Positions 11,280 through 22,393 of a DNA stretch of 64,000 nt are shown in pieces. The notes below the pieces were generated by a model. The model was not told the origin of the DNA and did no database searches. It saw nothing but the letters and a program-made list of their open reading frames with translations. A program made the position numbers and the translations under genes. The DNA comes from Muscardinus avellanarius (Eukaryota; Chordata; Mammalia; Rodentia; Gliridae): the NCBI GenBank assembly GCA_963383645.1, contig OY726559.1, positions 108,120,235 through 108,184,234 of the forward strand, written 5' to 3'. Within the stretch, counting starts at the first letter, position 1; each line of letters begins with the position of its first letter.

Positions 11280-12737
11280 CAATCTTAGTAGTAGGAATTT
11301 AGAGGTGTCAGCGGTGAGGGTTGGGTAATGGGGGAGGACCTGGGGTTATGGGTACAGGAGTCAGGTAAGGTAGAGGATATGATTAAGTTGAGTAAGAATT
11401 TAAGTATAATAAGGTAGTATCTGGTTGAGAATGAGAGAAGGTTAGATAGTAGGCCTCTTGTAGTTAGAGTAAGTACGGAGATATGAAATACCTTGGATAT
11501 TAAACAAGTAGATACAGTAAGGGAAAAAAAGTTTTGAGAGAAGACAGTAGATAGGCTAGAGTGAGGAAGTTTGTGAAAGGACTGAGAGGAAGGAGCAAAC
11601 AAACATAAATAACAAAACAAGATACAAAAGCTAACAATTATACATCAAAGACAAAAAAACAAAAGAAAAAAGGAATAAGAAAAAAATAAAGGACAATAAT
11701 AAAATAAAAAGAACTAGTGACAGTGTGAGACAACAAAGCAAAACAAAGAAACAAAAAACCCAAATAAAAGAAAGAAAAAATAACACTCCTACTAATTTAT
11801 GACTATATGGCTGGGCCCATATAATATCTGTATATCTGATCACTGTGGTAGATTCTGGGGTATATGCCAATGTCTTTCATTTGTTCTGTACCCTATTGTC
11901 AGCTTTTGAACCCACTCTCTGAGTGTTTGCACTCCTTTCTCACCTCTGACAGCTTTATGTTTATGTGTCACTGCTAATGAGCTTTGTGTAAGTCCAGGGT
12001 TCTGTGTTTTTCCAGCCTGTGATCCATGCCCTCGGGCCTCTGCACTCTCCACCTCTGGCTCAGGCCTATGCTTCCCTACCCACACTGCACCTGCGCTTCC
12101 CTACCTGCATGGGAAAAAGGCATCCAATGTAGTCTCGTAGCCACCCCCTGTGACCCTGTGCAGGTACTGAGCACTGTTCCTGTGTCTTGGGAGGTTCTTA
12201 CTAGACTAGCCCACCAGGTCCAGAAGCTTCTCTGTGTGGTCTTCCACCAATTATTGAGTAATGCAAGTGGTACCTGGTCCTGCTGCAGGGTCTCTGGAGG
12301 GCTCACTATGCTACTGCGGTTGCTGCCTCTGGTCAGCACAGGGGCTTTTGGATCTTTTTCTGTGTCACTGAAGTGTGATGCTGGGCGCTGCTCCCCATTT
12401 AAGTTGTTGGAGCTCTTTGACTGCTTTCAAGCTCTTAGATTATTTTTCTGGGTTACTTGGGGCTGTCAGGCTGGTGTTGGCCAGACCCAGGACTTGCAGT
12501 TTGGGCCCATGGCCCTCTATGGCGCTGGTGGCTGTGCCACGACTGCAGCAGTTCCATCACACACTTGTGATTTTGCATTGGATCTCGCAATTGAGAGTAC
12601 TAAATAACTTCCTCCATTGTTCCTGGTTCTGTTTTGGTTCATGTTTATTTTGTTTGTCAAGATGCTGCCGTATAGGTAGTTGAACTTTGTTTGCTTCAGC
12701 TACTGAGATTTGCTACATCCCACAGTTGCCATTTTTC
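11280..12737 (-). promoter_or_regulatory. L1 5'UTR (former internal promoter)
   Basis: About 1.45 kb between ORF1 and the inferred 5' end. The part near 11280-11810 is purine-rich on the plus strand, and 11990-12560 is comparatively GC-rich. The element's start near 12737 reads as an ATGGCAACTG-like L1 leader on the minus strand. Chance open frames here are not treated as genes. Confidence 0.55.
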
Positions 12738-12834
12738 TACTTGGTCATTTTTATTAGGTACACAAAATTATAAATTTTCTTTTCAAGGGTGTTTGAATTG
12801 TTTTTTGTTAAAATGTTATTTTACTTTGTTCTTA

Positions 12835-13096
12835 TCATGGTTTGAGTTTGGAATGTCCCCCCAAATGCTCATGTGTTGAAAAAACATCCCCTATGCAACA
12901 ATATTCAGAGGGGAAATAATTGAGTCAGGCTCTAATATCATCAGTGGGTAGATCTACTGGAGGACTAATTGTTTTAATGGATGTTCTGGGTGGTAACTTA
13001 AGGCAGGTAGACATGGCTGAAAGAATTAAGTGACTGGGTATGTAGCCTTGGAAGCTATATCTATCCTGGTGCCTCTCTCTCTCTCTCTCTCTCTTG

Positions 13097-13142
<46 letters not shown>

Positions 13143-13310
13143 TTACAGCCACCATGATGTGAGTGTGGGATTCTCTGCCATGAGCACTGCTGCTGTGGTG
13201 CTGGTCAAACATGGAAAGAAACTTCTGACTTTGTGAACCCCAATAAACTTTTCTTCCTCTAAGTTGTGATTGTCAAATATTTTGGTCACAGCAATGAGAA
13301 CAGCAGAATA
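12835..13310 (+). mobile_element. MaLR-like solo LTR
   Basis: The layout is typical of ERVL-MaLR LTRs: a start near 'GTTTGAGTTTGGAATGTCCC', a CT-rich mid part, a CCACCATGATG block, an AATAAA signal near 13241, and an end with 'TATTTTGGTCACAGCAA'. No internal region adjoins it, so it is probably a solo LTR. The subfamily is not assigned. Confidence 0.65.
13072..13141. repeat. (CT)n-(GT)n microsatellite
   Basis: CT dinucleotides at 13072-13094 followed by GT dinucleotides at 13098-13141, inside the MaLR-like LTR. Frames through this repeat are artefacts. Confidence 0.95.
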
Positions 13311-13975
13311 AAATTAAGTTCTAGAATATGGTCAAGTTATTAGGAAAATGTTTTGATACTTTGGGTTTTGTTTTTAGGTTTTGTTTGGCACAAGCAGTAC
13401 AACATTTACTCGAAGTTTAATCCCCCTTCCCCACAGCTGACACAGACTATTCTTATGCTAACCTCAGCCCCATGGATTAAGAGGTTTTCCGCTCCCACTC
13501 TGGATTATGGAAAGAGCCCCTCTTCCTGGCTCTCAATGAACAATGACATTGGTTCTTACTCTTCATGATGTACAGTTCTCAACCAAAACCTCGAAGGAGA
13601 CTCTCTAGCTCTCAGAAGTTCATTCTCTGTGTAGCTCTCTTCTCTGAGAACTCTACCTACATTGATTTATATGAACTGCAGCTTCATCTTTTCACCTCAG
13701 AAAGACCACTGGAAACTCTACCTGAGATTCCCTCTTTGTGTGGCTGAAAATTCTTCAGAGTAAAATGGACAATCTTCTTGTTTACCACCTTTGTTTCTCT
13801 CACTCTTTACTGCTTATTTCCAATATCTTAAGAGCAATTGTTTTATATATTTGTTCAGGTTTTCTTGTTACACAAGAAAGTAAACCCAGTCTTTGTAACT
13901 CCATCTTGTCCAGAAGCAGAAATTCCATGAGATAGTTCTTAGACATTTGCAAATATCTTACAAGGCAAACTCCAG
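13311..13975. other. Unassigned spacer, perhaps an old repeat
   Basis: No coding signal. The stretch 13750-13940, ending in a 'CCAGAAGCAGAAATTCC' block, has the feel of an ancient interspersed repeat, but I cannot name the family. Confidence 0.3.
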
Positions 13976-14004
13976 CTGAGTACTATACTCCCAGTCCTCT
14001 TTTA

Positions 14005-14053
<49 letters not shown>

Positions 14054-14337
14054 TATGTGTGTGTTACTGGGGTTCCTGGAAACCCTTCTATCTCTGGGCT
14101 ACACTCCCAGACCTATTTTATATTTTATTTGGAAACAGGGTCTCTTAAGCCAGTGAGGCTGGTTTCGAACCTGCATGATCCTCCTGTCTTCGCCTCCCAA
14201 GTGTGGGGATTACAAGCATGTGCCACCATGCCCGGCTATTTCTATTTTGCAACAGGGTCTCACAAAGTTTCTGAAAGCCTTGTTAAGTAGCTGCCTCCCA
14301 AGTATTGGGCTTATAAGCATGCACCACCATGACCAGC
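13976..14337 (-). mobile_element. Two nested B1-dID SINEs
   Basis: The outer antisense SINE is split into 13976-14000 and about 14240-14337. A younger antisense SINE (14064-14237, preceded by a GT tract) sits in its linker. Confidence 0.75.
14008..14064. repeat. (GT)n microsatellite
   Basis: About 25 GT units with small interruptions at the A-tail end of the inner SINE, where such repeats often arise. Confidence 0.95.
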
Positions 14338-14539
14338 TCATTATCTATTATTTAACATTAAAATGCAATTTATAACATACAGTGCAATTTTATATTATAA
14401 TTATGTAAGTGTATATAATATATACTATTAAAATGCAATTTTTAATATAAAATATTTTTGAGGAATGCATTGCATATATTGTGATGTACCTATTTTAGCC
14501 TGTGTAATTGAAGAACTGATACTATTTTATTTTATTAAT

Positions 14540-14606
14540 TTATCTCTGCTGAGGATGGAATCCAGAGCCTTGCTCATGCTACCCATGTACTCTACCATTT
14601 ATCAGG
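14540..14606 (-). mobile_element. ID-like SINE fragment
   Basis: Antisense ID-type unit with the inverted B-box region near 14548-14565 and the A-box region near 14590. No B1 arm is attached. Confidence 0.5.
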
Positions 14607-14904
14607 TTTGAGAACACGTAAAATGGAAGTATATCATTGGTACATATTTTAAAGTAAAAATGGAGACTAAAGACAGATTTTTACTAACATTTTAAAAAGT
14701 GAAACTAGATGGTCAGATCTTTAAAGGACAGTTTCATTTTCTGTAAGTCAATCTTCACTGTTGCTTTAATGATGGAAAAAAATCTCAAAAAAAAAGAGAA
14801 AAAAATCACCAACAACGCTGGCTTGATTCCTCAAATTACAATAAATGACTTTAGCTGTTTCAAAGTGTAACATCAGCATATAGCATTGCTTACAATTCTC
14901 CATC

Positions 14905-15015
14905 TTTATAACTAAGAAATGGGCTCAGGAAAATTAAATAACATGCCTAAGATCCCACAGTTAGTCACTAGTACTATTGGGATTCCAGACTCAGGTCTGT
15001 TTGATTGAAAAGCGT
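14905..15015 (-). mobile_element. MIR SINE fragment
   Basis: Reads as an antisense MIR core: 'GAAATGGGCTCAGGAAAATT', then the 'CCCACAGTTAGT' and 'CAGACTCAGGTCTGT' blocks in the family's order. MIR is an ancient mammal-wide SINE. Confidence 0.65.
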
Positions 15016-16099
15016 AAGCTTCTTGTCCTGTTTTTTCTTGTGTTATGAAATAGGAGCTCCCTTACTGCGTCTTTCATCCTCTTGGAGAAGAGAACAAAAA
15101 GAAACACACTTAGCACAATAATTATGTATCTGGAGTTTTCTGAATTTACTCAGGAGTCAGGATAGAGTCGAATTATTTTGCATGGCTGTTTCATATCTGA
15201 AAACCAGAAATAGGTTGTTTGCAATCAACTGAATATATGCCAGAACCTGTTTCCGTTAAAAACAGCCTTTACAAGTTTCTGCCAGCAGGAGATGTATTTA
15301 CTGTTCAAGAACACCTGGTACTTTGGGTCACAGCAAGAGGTATGTTTCACTTGAAGCTCTTCATAGACCTGTATAGGGGCTTCCCTTAGGAAGGTCCAAG
15401 CTAGGGGAAAGAGGGATGTTAATCTCACCTAGCTTTCCAGATAATGCTGCTATACAGGCTGAACAGGCAAGCTCCCTGAAAAAGACAGCAGATAACTAAA
15501 TTGACCTCACAGTGGCCTGTTCTAATTTCCTATGGGTGGCTTCTCCACATCCAGAAAGCTGTAGGATGGGGTTTGAGCCTAGAGACCATGAACAGGAGAT
15601 CTTTCAGTGAAGAGAGCCAAGGAACACAAGCCCAGATTGTCCTCACAAGGGGAGGGAAGCCTAGGTTCATGGACAGGGCCCAGAATTTCTCTGAATTGCC
15701 TTGAGTCTGAGTTGGAGCCTAGCATCAGGGCACTGGTGCCTATCGCTGAGCCCACAAGAGATTATTTTTATTAGGGTTTCATGTTTGTGAAAGAGCTTTT
15801 AGTCATTAATAATTTACAGTGATCATCTCATGGTGCCTCATGAGACTTGTGTAAATGGGAAAAAAATAACTCAACCCTTATTTTATAGTTAGAGATATAG
15901 AAACAATGCTGTTTGTGGCTACTACGCCCTGAAAGAGCTAAAGCCCTCACTAGAACTGGGGGAGCCAGGCCAGGGGGCTAATGAGGTTTTGTTCCATCAC
16001 AGAAGTGAGGTTTTCTATTTTTACACCAATTGGACTTGTTTATTCTTCATTTAGAAAGCAATATAAAATTGAATGAAGTGTACTGGAGAAAAAAATCAG

Positions 16100-16100
<1 letters not shown>
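15016..16100. other. Mostly unique spacer
   Basis: No gene recognised. Open frames are short, have no recognisable domains and no splice context. A possible decayed MIR lies near 15775-15905, unproven. Confidence 0.45.

Positions 16101-16103
<3 letters not shown>

Positions 16104-16154
<51 letters not shown>
16104..16154. repeat. (CT)n microsatellite
   Basis: About 25 CT units abutting the A-tail end of the antisense SINE that follows. Confidence 0.95.
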
Positions 16155-16157
<3 letters not shown>

Positions 16158-16336
16158 GGTACTGGGGTTCTTGGAAACCCTTCTACCTCCGGGATACACT
16201 CCCAGACCTATTTTTATACTTTTAAAATTTGGAAACAGGGTCTCTTAAGCCAGTGCGGCTGGCTTCAAACCTGCACAATCCTCCCGTCTCTGCCTCCCAA
16301 GCGCGGGGATTACAAGCGTGTGCCACCATCCCCGCA
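16155..16336 (-). mobile_element. B1-dID SINE
   Basis: Antisense dimeric SINE, little diverged, with complete ID-like and B1 arms. Confidence 0.9.
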
Positions 16337-16338
16337 AA

Positions 16339-16355
16339 TTATATATATATATATG

Positions 16356-16412
<57 letters not shown>

Positions 16413-16413
16413 T
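16339..16413. repeat. (TA)n-(CA)n-(TA)n microsatellite
   Basis: A compound tract of TA, AC, then TA dinucleotides between two antisense SINEs. Confidence 0.95.
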
Positions 16414-16429
16414 GTTGCTGTTGTTTTGG

Positions 16430-16644
16430 GTTTTTTTTTTGGCAGGTTTGGGGATGGAATCCAGGATGCATTTGACCTCCGAGCTACACCATCTACCCTA
16501 TTTTTTTATTCTTTGTTTTTGAAACTGGGTCTCACTGAGGTGCAGAGGGCCTCACTAAGTAGCTGAGGCTGTCCGCGAACTGTGATCCTCTGGTCTCAGC
16601 CTCCCTAATGCTGGGATTACAAGCGTGAGCCACCACGCCCAGCT
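16430..16644 (-). mobile_element. B1-dID SINE
   Basis: Antisense dimeric SINE. The linker keeps both 'CTCACTGAG' and 'CTCACTAAGTAGCTGAG' blocks, the longer linker form seen in several copies here (for example 22.2 and 52.2 kb). Confidence 0.85.
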
Positions 16645-16907
16645 TAGACTTTATCTTTTTACCTTATATAGTCTGAAAGTTCTACTGAGTCTCCATCCAG
16701 GTTTTGAAATCCAAATATTCATTGAAGTAAAGTAGATTGTAAGGCATTACTAATCTTGTTTTCTAGTAAGAAAGATACTCTAAGCAGCACAGTCAGGGTG
16801 GCTGTGAGTAGCCAGCAGTAAATCACAGAGGGACTTAGGAAATGGCATGGAGTTGCTGCCTGGAGTTAATCTGGTGGGCTTCCTGGAGGGAGAGCATGTT
16901 GACTTTC

Positions 16908-17263
16908 TTTTTTTAAATTTTTTTATTGGTGCACTGTATTCATACATTATAATGGGATAAAAACTTGTGTAGACATACATGCACACATCGCCCAGTTAGC
17001 CCCTACACAATCCCCACCCTGTTCCAAACCTCCCTATTTCTCCTTCCCATGCTTGGCTTAGTGGTTGACATCTAATATTATAGCAATTTATCCAAAATTA
17101 ACAATGATAATCTCACATAACAGATTCCTCTGTCTGATATCAAACTTTTGATCACTTAGAGATAACATTTCAGTATTTCTTTTTGCTTTCTTTCTTACAA
17201 GAGAATATATATATTTTAAGGTAAAACTATCGTACATTTATTTTTTTTCAAAAAAGTCTATCC
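16908..17263 (-). other. L1 3'UTR and tail
   Basis: Minus-strand 3'UTR ending in the shared CACCAATAAAA signal near 16918-16935. Its upstream part, about 200 bp, closely matches the insertion at 3798-4159 and differs from the 3'UTRs at 32.2 and 57.5 kb. Confidence 0.75.
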
Positions 17264-17265
17264 TA

Positions 17266-17945
17266 ACATGAAATATGAACTCTAAATACCCAAAACAATC
17301 TTGAAAAAGAATAGAGCTAGATGTACATTTTCTGATTTCAAACCTTATAGAGCTACAATAATTGAAACAGTGTAGTACTTCTATAAAGGCAGATATATAA
17401 ACCAGTGGAGTAAAATAAAAAGCCTAGAAATAAATTCTTCCAAATATGGTCAAGTTATTTTTGACAAAGTTTCCAAGAACATTTGGTGAAAAAATAATAA
17501 TCTATTCACTAAATATTGTTGAAAAATAATAATTACATGAAAAATAATAAGATTGGACCCTTACCTAACACCATATACAAATATTAACTCAAAATAGATA
17601 AAAGACCTAAGTATAAATTTTAAGACTATAAACTTTTAGAAGAAAACCTGGGTCACAACACTTTACAACATTGAAATCGGCAGTGATTTCTTGGATATGA
17701 TTTCAAAGGCACAGGCAACAAAAGAATAAACAAACTTTCTAAAAAATAAAAAAAAATTACAATGTAAACAGAGTTAAAATTTACTGATAGAATGGGATAA
17801 AATATTTCCAAATACTATATCTGGAGGTATATTAATATTCCAAATAGAAATCCTAAAAATTAGCAACAATAAAAGCAAACAATACAATTTAGAAATAGGT
17901 AAAAGACTAAAATAAATAATGAATCTCCATAGGTTTTAACCTATA
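17266..17945 (+). pseudogene. Inverted L1 ORF2 fragment
   Basis: Plus-strand, decayed L1 ORF2 (C-terminal half). The 'AATACCCAAAACAATCTTGA' block near 17286 and the AGAAGAAAACCTGGG block near 17640 are in the usual order. It is opposite in direction to the L1 that contains it, with junctions near 17264 and 17950. Full of stops. Confidence 0.7.
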
Positions 17946-18009
17946 AACACATGAATATATTCTTCTTTGCTTAATTGTCTGCTAGATGGAAAATCTTGTT
18001 TCTCTGATT

Positions 18010-19079
18010 CTGGTGTGTATTACCTATTTCTTCTTTGTAGTTTATCTCTTTGAATATTTTCTCTAGTGCTGGCTTTTTTTTTTTTTTTTTTTTTTGGTGG
18101 TACTGGGGTTCCTGGAAGCCCTTCTATCTCCGGACTACACTCTCAGACCTATTTTTACGTTTTTATTTGGAAACAGGGTCTCCTAAGCCAGCGCGCATGC
18201 AGCTGGCTTCAAACCTGTGCGATCCTCCTGTCTCTGCCTCCCAAGCGCAGGGATTACAAGCGTGCGCCACCACGCCCGGCTCTAGTGCTGGTTTTGAAGA
18301 CATAAATTCCTTGAGTTTCTGCTTGTCATGGAAGCTTCTTATTTCCCCATCTAATTTGATAGATAGCTTTGCTGGGTAGGAAATTTTTGCCTGGAAGTTG
18401 TTTTCTTTCAGAGTTTGGAATATGTTACTCCAAGCCCTTCTGGCTCTCATGACTTGGTTTGGGAAGTCTGGAGTGATTCTAATTGGTTTGCTTCTGAATG
18501 TCACTTGGCCCTTTGTTTTTGTTGCCTTTAAGATTCTCTGCTTGGCTTCCACATTGGTCATTTTGACAATTATGTGGTGTGGGGATCCTCTTCTCCGATC
18601 CTGTCTAAAGGGAGTTCTATAAGTTTCCTGGACCTGTGTATCAACCTCTTGCTCTATGTTTGGAACATTTTCTGCTATTACTTCCTTGAAGAGATTGTTG
18701 ATCCCTTTGGTTTCACCTTCTTTTCCCTCCTCTATTCCAATTATTCTTAGGTTAGCTCTCTTAAAATGGGCCCATATTTCTTCAATGTCAGATTCCTGCT
18801 GTCTGATTTTTTTTCTAAGTTATAAATTATGCATTCATTTTTGGAGTGATCATCTTCTAGGAGCAAGATTCTATTCTCCATGTGATCTAATCGATTGTTT
18901 ATACTTTGAATTGAGGCCTTTACCTCAATGATTGCTTCCTTTATTTCTTTTAGACTGTCTCTAAATTCTTTTCGAAGGTCCTGTATTATTTCTACAGTTT
19001 TATTCTTGATTTGATCTTCTGGAGATCTCTGAATTTCTGTGTTATCAGGTTCTAATAATATGGGGTTGTGGGCATTCAT
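18010..19079 (-). pseudogene. L1 ORF1 pseudogene interrupted by a SINE
   Basis: The ATG at 19079 opens an N-terminal segment (to 18747) rich in heptad-like Lys/Glu/Ile residues, the expected coiled coil. After a frameshift, the RNA-binding and C-terminal region runs from 18561 with motifs KGQVTFRSKPIRITPDF and LKENNFQAKISYPAKL, and stays open until the SINE at 18279. The last codons resume after the SINE. Without the SINE it would be near 280-300 codons, slightly short for ORF1. Confidence 0.85.
18073..18279 (-). mobile_element. B1-dID SINE in L1 ORF1
   Basis: Antisense to the window and parallel to the L1. A 12-bp TSD (CTCTAGTGCTGG at 18061-18072 and 18280-18291) shows it entered after the L1 was already in place. 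Confidence 0.92.
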
Positions 19080-19954
19080 TGCTCTATTGTTGTTTCTCTT
19101 TCACATGATTTCAGAAGTTTGTGCCTTCCCTGGGTCCCTATGACTTCATGTAGTGTGCTCTGTATCTCGAGTCTGTTGTAATCTCAGCCGCCACTACTCC
19201 TTTACTGGGTTGTATCTCAAAGTCTCATACCCAGGAAGTTAATCGAAGCTGCGCAAGACTGTGGGGGGTACCAGGCTGGGTGTTTTCCCACAGGGAGCTT
19301 CGACTAGGGTGTGGTATCTCTGCCACTGCTACTCCTTCACTGGGTTGGACTGCTAAATATCCAACCCAAGGAGATTATCAAAGCTACTCAAGTCCCTGAG
19401 AGTGCAGTACAGAGTTTCTCCTTTAGGGGCCGCAATTACACTCATGGTTATTGTGCACGCAGATCTGGAGCTGTGGCGGGGCGCAGTGAACTCACTGTAG
19501 CTGCTGGCAATATGGCACCACTGCCATGCCCTCGTCCGTGAGGCTGATGTATTTCTTTTCTGGTTTTGAGCTCCATTCTGAGTCCCTGGAAGGCGTGGTG
19601 AGCTTGGCCACTGGGAATTTTAGACGTTCATTGCGCTAAAAGAACTGCTGAATTACACTCGAGTGACCTGCAGCTGCTCACTTCAGCTCCTTGTTTACCT
19701 TTCCTCTCTGGAGCCTGGTGCTGTGAGGGAAGATGGCTCCGGTGTGGCTCCGCTGCTGCATTGTGGGCTTGGTTTCTAGTCTCTGGTTGTTCTTCTAGTC
19801 TTTTTTTTTCTGTCCTTTCTGTTTACATTTTTTATTTATCTGCTGATGGTGTTTTCTGGCTAAGAAAAGCTCTGATTTTGTGGCAACAGAGATCGAGTTT
19901 TAGCAGGACCCATAAACGCTGCTTTTCTCGGTCACCATCTTCCCGGAAGTCTCC
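19080..19954 (-). promoter_or_regulatory. L1 5'UTR with an internal duplication
   Basis: About 875 bp from the L1 start to the ORF1 ATG. Two related segments lie about 135 bp apart (near 19187 and 19321; both have 'CTACTCCTT.ACTGGGTTG'), so the leader has an internal tandem duplication. L1 5'UTRs hold an internal Pol II promoter; activity here is only inferred. Confidence 0.6.
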
Positions 19955-20339
19955 GCATGTTGACTTTCAATTAAAAAAAAAAAAAAAACCAAGCTTTCAA
20001 AAGACTCTTCAGACCCAATGCTTTAATTGTCTTTTCTCTTTCTTTCTATGAAGTGTAAGCATCACCCAGAACAACAACAAAAAGCTTTTTAATATTATCA
20101 GAAAGAAGAGTTTCCAGAGGAGTGTAAAAGGGCATTTCAGAGTTATAGTGAGGAAATAAAAGCCTTCTGACAATGAGATCTAAGATGTCTTAACTATAAA
20201 GTAGATCAAGGGCAGGTGGGTTGGAATGGCAGCGGGGTATCAGTGGTGGAAGCCCTTTACACCAGACTAGATGAGGCACAGAAAGACCCCCGAGGGGACA
20301 TGTAACATACGGAGGGCTAGGAATTGCTCATGAGACTCA

Positions 20340-20460
20340 CTCACTTTCTTTGGTATAAGGCAGAGCTTGGATTCAAATCCATTTAGAATGCTTCAGGTTC
20401 TCATTTGTAGAATGGCATAAACAAAACCTACCCAGTAAGCTGATGTATCTGTAGCATTTT
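20340..20460. mobile_element. Possible MIR remnant
   Basis: Contains 'GCAGAGCTTGGATTCAAATC' and, 40 bp on, a 'TCTCATTTGTAGAATGG' block. Both resemble MIR parts, but in opposite orientations, so this is tentative. Confidence 0.3.
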
Positions 20461-20499
20461 TGTAGCCATAATCAAATATATGATGACATAACTTAGAGG

Positions 20500-20872
20500 A
20501 GAGCAGATTTATTTCTTAAGATTTAGGCTCAGTCCATGTGAAGCTGGGGATCGTGGCTCTCAGAGCATGGCAGCAGGAGGCAGAGGGAAAGCATGTGGGC
20601 TGTGCACTTGACATCACAGAGGGAGAGAGGGAGAGAGAGAGAAGAGTGAGCACAGGGGGAGGAGAAACTCTTTATACGATCCCCAAGGCTGCATCCCTAG
20701 GGACCCACCTCCAGCCACAACAAACCAGCCTACCAGGTACCACCCAGGTAAACCCTTTACAATGCATTTACCCACTTCTGGGATTACAACTCTCATGACT
20801 CAGTTACATAAGCTCCAAACACCAATTTGTGAGCTCCTCAAGGGCCCACTCTATTCTAACCATAACAGCTGA
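20500..20872 (-). mobile_element. MaLR/MSTx-like LTR, antisense
   Basis: Antisense LTR pattern: 'GCAGATTTATTTCTTAAG', a 'CATGGCAGCAGGAGGCAGAG' block, a GAGAGAG purine tract near 20620-20645, 'CTTTATACGATCC', then a GGGATTACAA block near 20780. This is the order seen in ERVL-MaLR LTRs read in reverse. No internal region seen. Confidence 0.5.
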
Positions 20873-21079
20873 TGAGTGAAATAAAAATCTGAGAATAAAA
20901 TAAAAGCAGGACAAGTTAGATTGTCCATGGCACTAGAGATAAATTTGGGCCTATTTAGAGTCTGATGCATCTGCAGTTTAGAAGATGTTTAAGAAAAAAA
21001 AAAACCCACATAATTATGGCTATAAAATGAAGTATAAATATTTACTTAGGAAAATAAATATTGACAAATCATTAATTTT

Positions 21080-21267
21080 TTTTGGTGGTACTACAGTTCC
21101 TGGTAAACTTTCTACTTCCGGGCTACACTCCCAGACCTAATTTTTTTTATATTTTTATTTGGAAACAGGGTCTCTTATGCCAACAAGGCTGGCTTCGAAC
21201 CTATGCGATCCTCCTGTCTCTGCCTCCCAAGCGTGGGGATTACAAGCGTGCACCACCACTCCCAGCA
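21080..21267 (-). mobile_element. B1-dID SINE with TSD
   Basis: Antisense dimeric SINE flanked by the 16-bp repeat ACAAATCATTAATTTT (21064-21079, 21268-21283). Confidence 0.93.
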
Positions 21268-21954
21268 ACAAATCATTAATTTTTAAAAAGTTGAAAAATA
21301 GTATAGACATCACAAAATCAAGGAAAACAGTATAATATTCTTATTTTTTAACTGCCTGAAATACCTCTATTTTACACATACTCCCACATACATGCAGAGA
21401 TACACACACACTACACATTCTGATAGCTTCATCTGACAGCAATTTTGAAATATTATACTGTATAGGAAGAATAGGAATATTTTAACTTGCTTTTTATTGT
21501 TTATCTTTTAAGAAAAGACAAATTTCAGCACCACAACTGTTGCTTGCAATGTCATTCATGCAAAAATTTATGACTGTTATTAGTTTTGGGAAAACTTTGA
21601 CCAAGGTTTTCCATGGAAAAGTTGTAAGAGCTAGAAGAACTTTTCCATGACAAGCTTCTGGCTCTGTAGAGTTCAAATCTTGTTTCTCTTCTACTCCCCT
21701 CCTTATTTCAGAGATGGGCATGGTAGAGCATAATGATGTATTTTGCTCACACAACTCACGGGGTGAGCAGTTGGCAGTGGAGTAGTAGTCTCTATAAAGA
21801 AATGGGGTGAGACACATAATAAATTCCACTCCATTCAAGCCAAATGCATCTTCAACCAGCTCCATGCTACCTTACATAAAAGAAAAAATTGATGGAGGTG
21901 AATTCAGGCAGTATAAGCTAATTGGTATTATTTTTAATTTTAATTTTATTTTTA

Positions 21955-22164
21955 ATTTTTTTTTTTGCGGGTCTGGGGAAGGAACCCAGGGGCATTTGAC
22001 TCCCAAGCTACACCCTCTGCCCTATTTTTCATTCTTTATTTTGAAACAGGGTCTCACTAAGTTGCAAGGGCCTCATTAAGTAGCTAAGCTGTCCATGAAC
22101 CATGATCCTCCAGGTCTCAGCCTCCCAAATGCTGGGATTACAAGTGTGCGCCACCATGCCCGAC
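21955..22164 (-). mobile_element. B1-dID SINE
   Basis: Antisense dimeric SINE of the longer-linker form. It is directly followed by a second copy at 22186. Confidence 0.85.
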
Positions 22165-22185
22165 TTATTTTTATTTATTCATTCA

Positions 22186-22393
22186 TTTTTGCAGTACTGG
22201 GGAAGGAATCCAGGGGCATTGTACCTCTGAGCTATACCCTCAGCCCTGTGATTTAGTCTTTTTATTGTTGAAACAGGGTCTCACTGAGTCGCAAAGGGTC
22301 TCACTAAGTACCTGAGACTTGCCGCAAACCTGGACCCTCCTATCTCAGCTTCCCAAATGCTGGGATTATATACATGCACCACCATGCCCAGTA
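22186..22393 (-). mobile_element. B1-dID SINE, tandem neighbour
   Basis: Antisense copy. The pair 21955-22393 may share one diverged flanking repeat (AATTGGTATTA near 21920, AATTGGTGTTA near 22395), so one may have inserted at the tail of the other. Confidence 0.82.

Larger units (their letters stand above)
6121..12737 (-). mobile_element. Nearly full-length L1 (inactive)
   Basis: A minus-strand L1 of about 6.6 kb. Its 3'UTR with A-rich end is at 6121-6390, ORF2 at about 6392-10248, ORF1 at about 10399-11270, and 5'UTR at about 11280-12737. It interrupts the old antisense L1. A diverged direct repeat (CAACTTGGCCTTTTTT near 6105, CTACTTGGTCATTTTT near 12738) may be the TSD; this is uncertain. 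Both ORFs carry frameshifts and stops, so it cannot move on its own. Confidence 0.85.
16908..19954 (-). mobile_element. Rearranged L1 with intact ends, ORF1 but no sense ORF2
   Basis: A 3,047-bp minus-strand insertion with a perfect 14-bp TSD (GCATGTTGACTTTC at 16894-16907 and 19955-19968). Reading the minus strand: canonical 5' start (ACTTCCGGGAAGATGGTG), 5'UTR of about 0.87 kb, ORF1, then an old ORF2 fragment in the opposite orientation, then the 3'UTR and A-rich tail. A SINE landed later in ORF1. Sense ORF2 is absent. Either the inserted RNA was already rearranged (a non-autonomous, half-L1-like form) or the locus was rearranged afterwards. Confidence 0.8.

Noticed and set aside
12026..12607. 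193-codon open frame
   Set aside because: Lies antisense in the 5'UTR of the 6.1-12.7 kb L1, with overlapping frames on the other strand and no recognisable domain.
12925..13236. Frames with long threonine-histidine or cysteine-valine repeats
   Set aside because: They are translations of CT/GT dinucleotide tracts within an LTR.
16339..16413. Replication origin or matrix-attachment site
   Set aside because: TA/CA repeats alone do not support this; it is a simple microsatellite.
18163..18561. A 132-codon host gene
   Set aside because: The first 100 or so residues are L1 ORF1 C-terminal sequence and the remainder is translated SINE.
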